Source of the DNA: Bremia lactucae
Taxonomy: Eukaryota > Oomycota > Peronosporomycetes > Peronosporales > Peronosporaceae
NCBI RefSeq assembly: GCF_004359215.1
Contig: NC_090615.1
Span: 3,560,415 to 3,623,911 of the forward strand
Direction: 5' to 3'
Length of the DNA stretch: 63,497 nucleotides
The translations under genes were made by a program, and so were the position numbers. Below are positions 63,356-63,497 of the stretch, piece after piece. The stretch's first letter is position 1. Each line of letters starts with the position of its first letter. Under the pieces are notes generated by a model. It saw only the letters and a program-made list of their open reading frames with translations, made no database searches and had not been told where the DNA came from.

Positions 63356-63497
63356 CCCCTCCCTTAAACGACAATCACTCTGAATGTCATTAGATGGAGT
63401 GGTCGCTAAATGACCACTTAATTTTTAAAATGTTTTTGATTGGTCAGATCCATCATTTTAAATTCCATCGCATGAAGGAACAATTCATGCGGGGTGA
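63356..63497 (-). mobile_element. Gypsy interior, 3' end, cut by the window edge
   Basis: The polypurine tract and about 130 further bases; GACAATCACTCTGAATGTC parallels 5080-5095 beside the other minus-strand LTR. No coding sequence is visible yet. Confidence 0.55.

Noticed and set aside
1..63497. CRISPR array, rRNA or bacterial-type operon
   Set aside because: No regularly spaced direct repeats with unique spacers, no rRNA sequence, and all cellular genes have eukaryotic structure.

Overview
The window looks like a repeat-rich piece of an oomycete nuclear genome, most likely Peronosporales (Phytophthora or a downy mildew). The grounds are single-copy eukaryotic genes with very short GT-AG introns (52-74 nt), mitochondrial presequences, two genes with the Cys-His-Gly-Gly repeats that oomycete annotation calls WRKY19-like, and dense chromodomain-type Ty3/Gypsy plus some Ty1/Copia retroelements. 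I cannot name the species.

Layout. 1-3824: rearranged minus-strand Gypsy copy (family B). 4540-8488: degenerate minus-strand Gypsy copy (family C) between its LTRs. 8828-15050: gene island with COQ2 (minus) and two tandem WRKY19-like genes (plus). 15327-16480: nested family B LTRs with a gag remnant. 16865-20286: decayed Copia with both LTRs. 20497-20562: 3' part of a tRNA-Met(CAU). 20873-24389: six-exon HRQ1-type DEAH helicase. 24504-24708: secreted-protein-like reading frame that ends at a Gypsy LTR. 24709-31900: full-length Gypsy element (family A). 32195-40745: larger family B Gypsy with an inverted integrase block and a 478-base N gap. 40746-44083: unassigned sequence and a scrambled Gypsy fragment. 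44084-50754 and 50756-57426: two copies of one 6,671-base block separated by a single N. Each copy carries ECI1 (minus, five exons), ASD (plus) and the 5' part of a family C Gypsy. 57427-59411: remainder of that element, with a long antisense coding region and a 3' LTR. 59416-62377: truncated minus-strand Copia. 62900-63497: a minus-strand Gypsy LTR and the start of its interior.

Cellular roles. COQ2 makes the prenylated ubiquinone precursor in mitochondria. ECI1 handles unsaturated fatty-acid intermediates in beta-oxidation. ASD feeds the lysine, threonine and methionine branches. HRQ1 is a RecQ4-like 3'-5' DNA helicase. The two zinc-repeat proteins are probably nuclear regulators. ECI1 and ASD are divergent and share a 447-base intergenic promoter region.

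Main points to check: (i) the exact 6.7-kb duplication at a one-N join, probably an uncollapsed contig overlap; (ii) antisense reading frames just upstream of the 3' LTR in all three Gypsy elements that keep that region; (iii) an integrase core turned around inside family B, bounded by the palindrome CTATATAG; (iv) an aspartate-semialdehyde dehydrogenase with a C-terminal membrane anchor.
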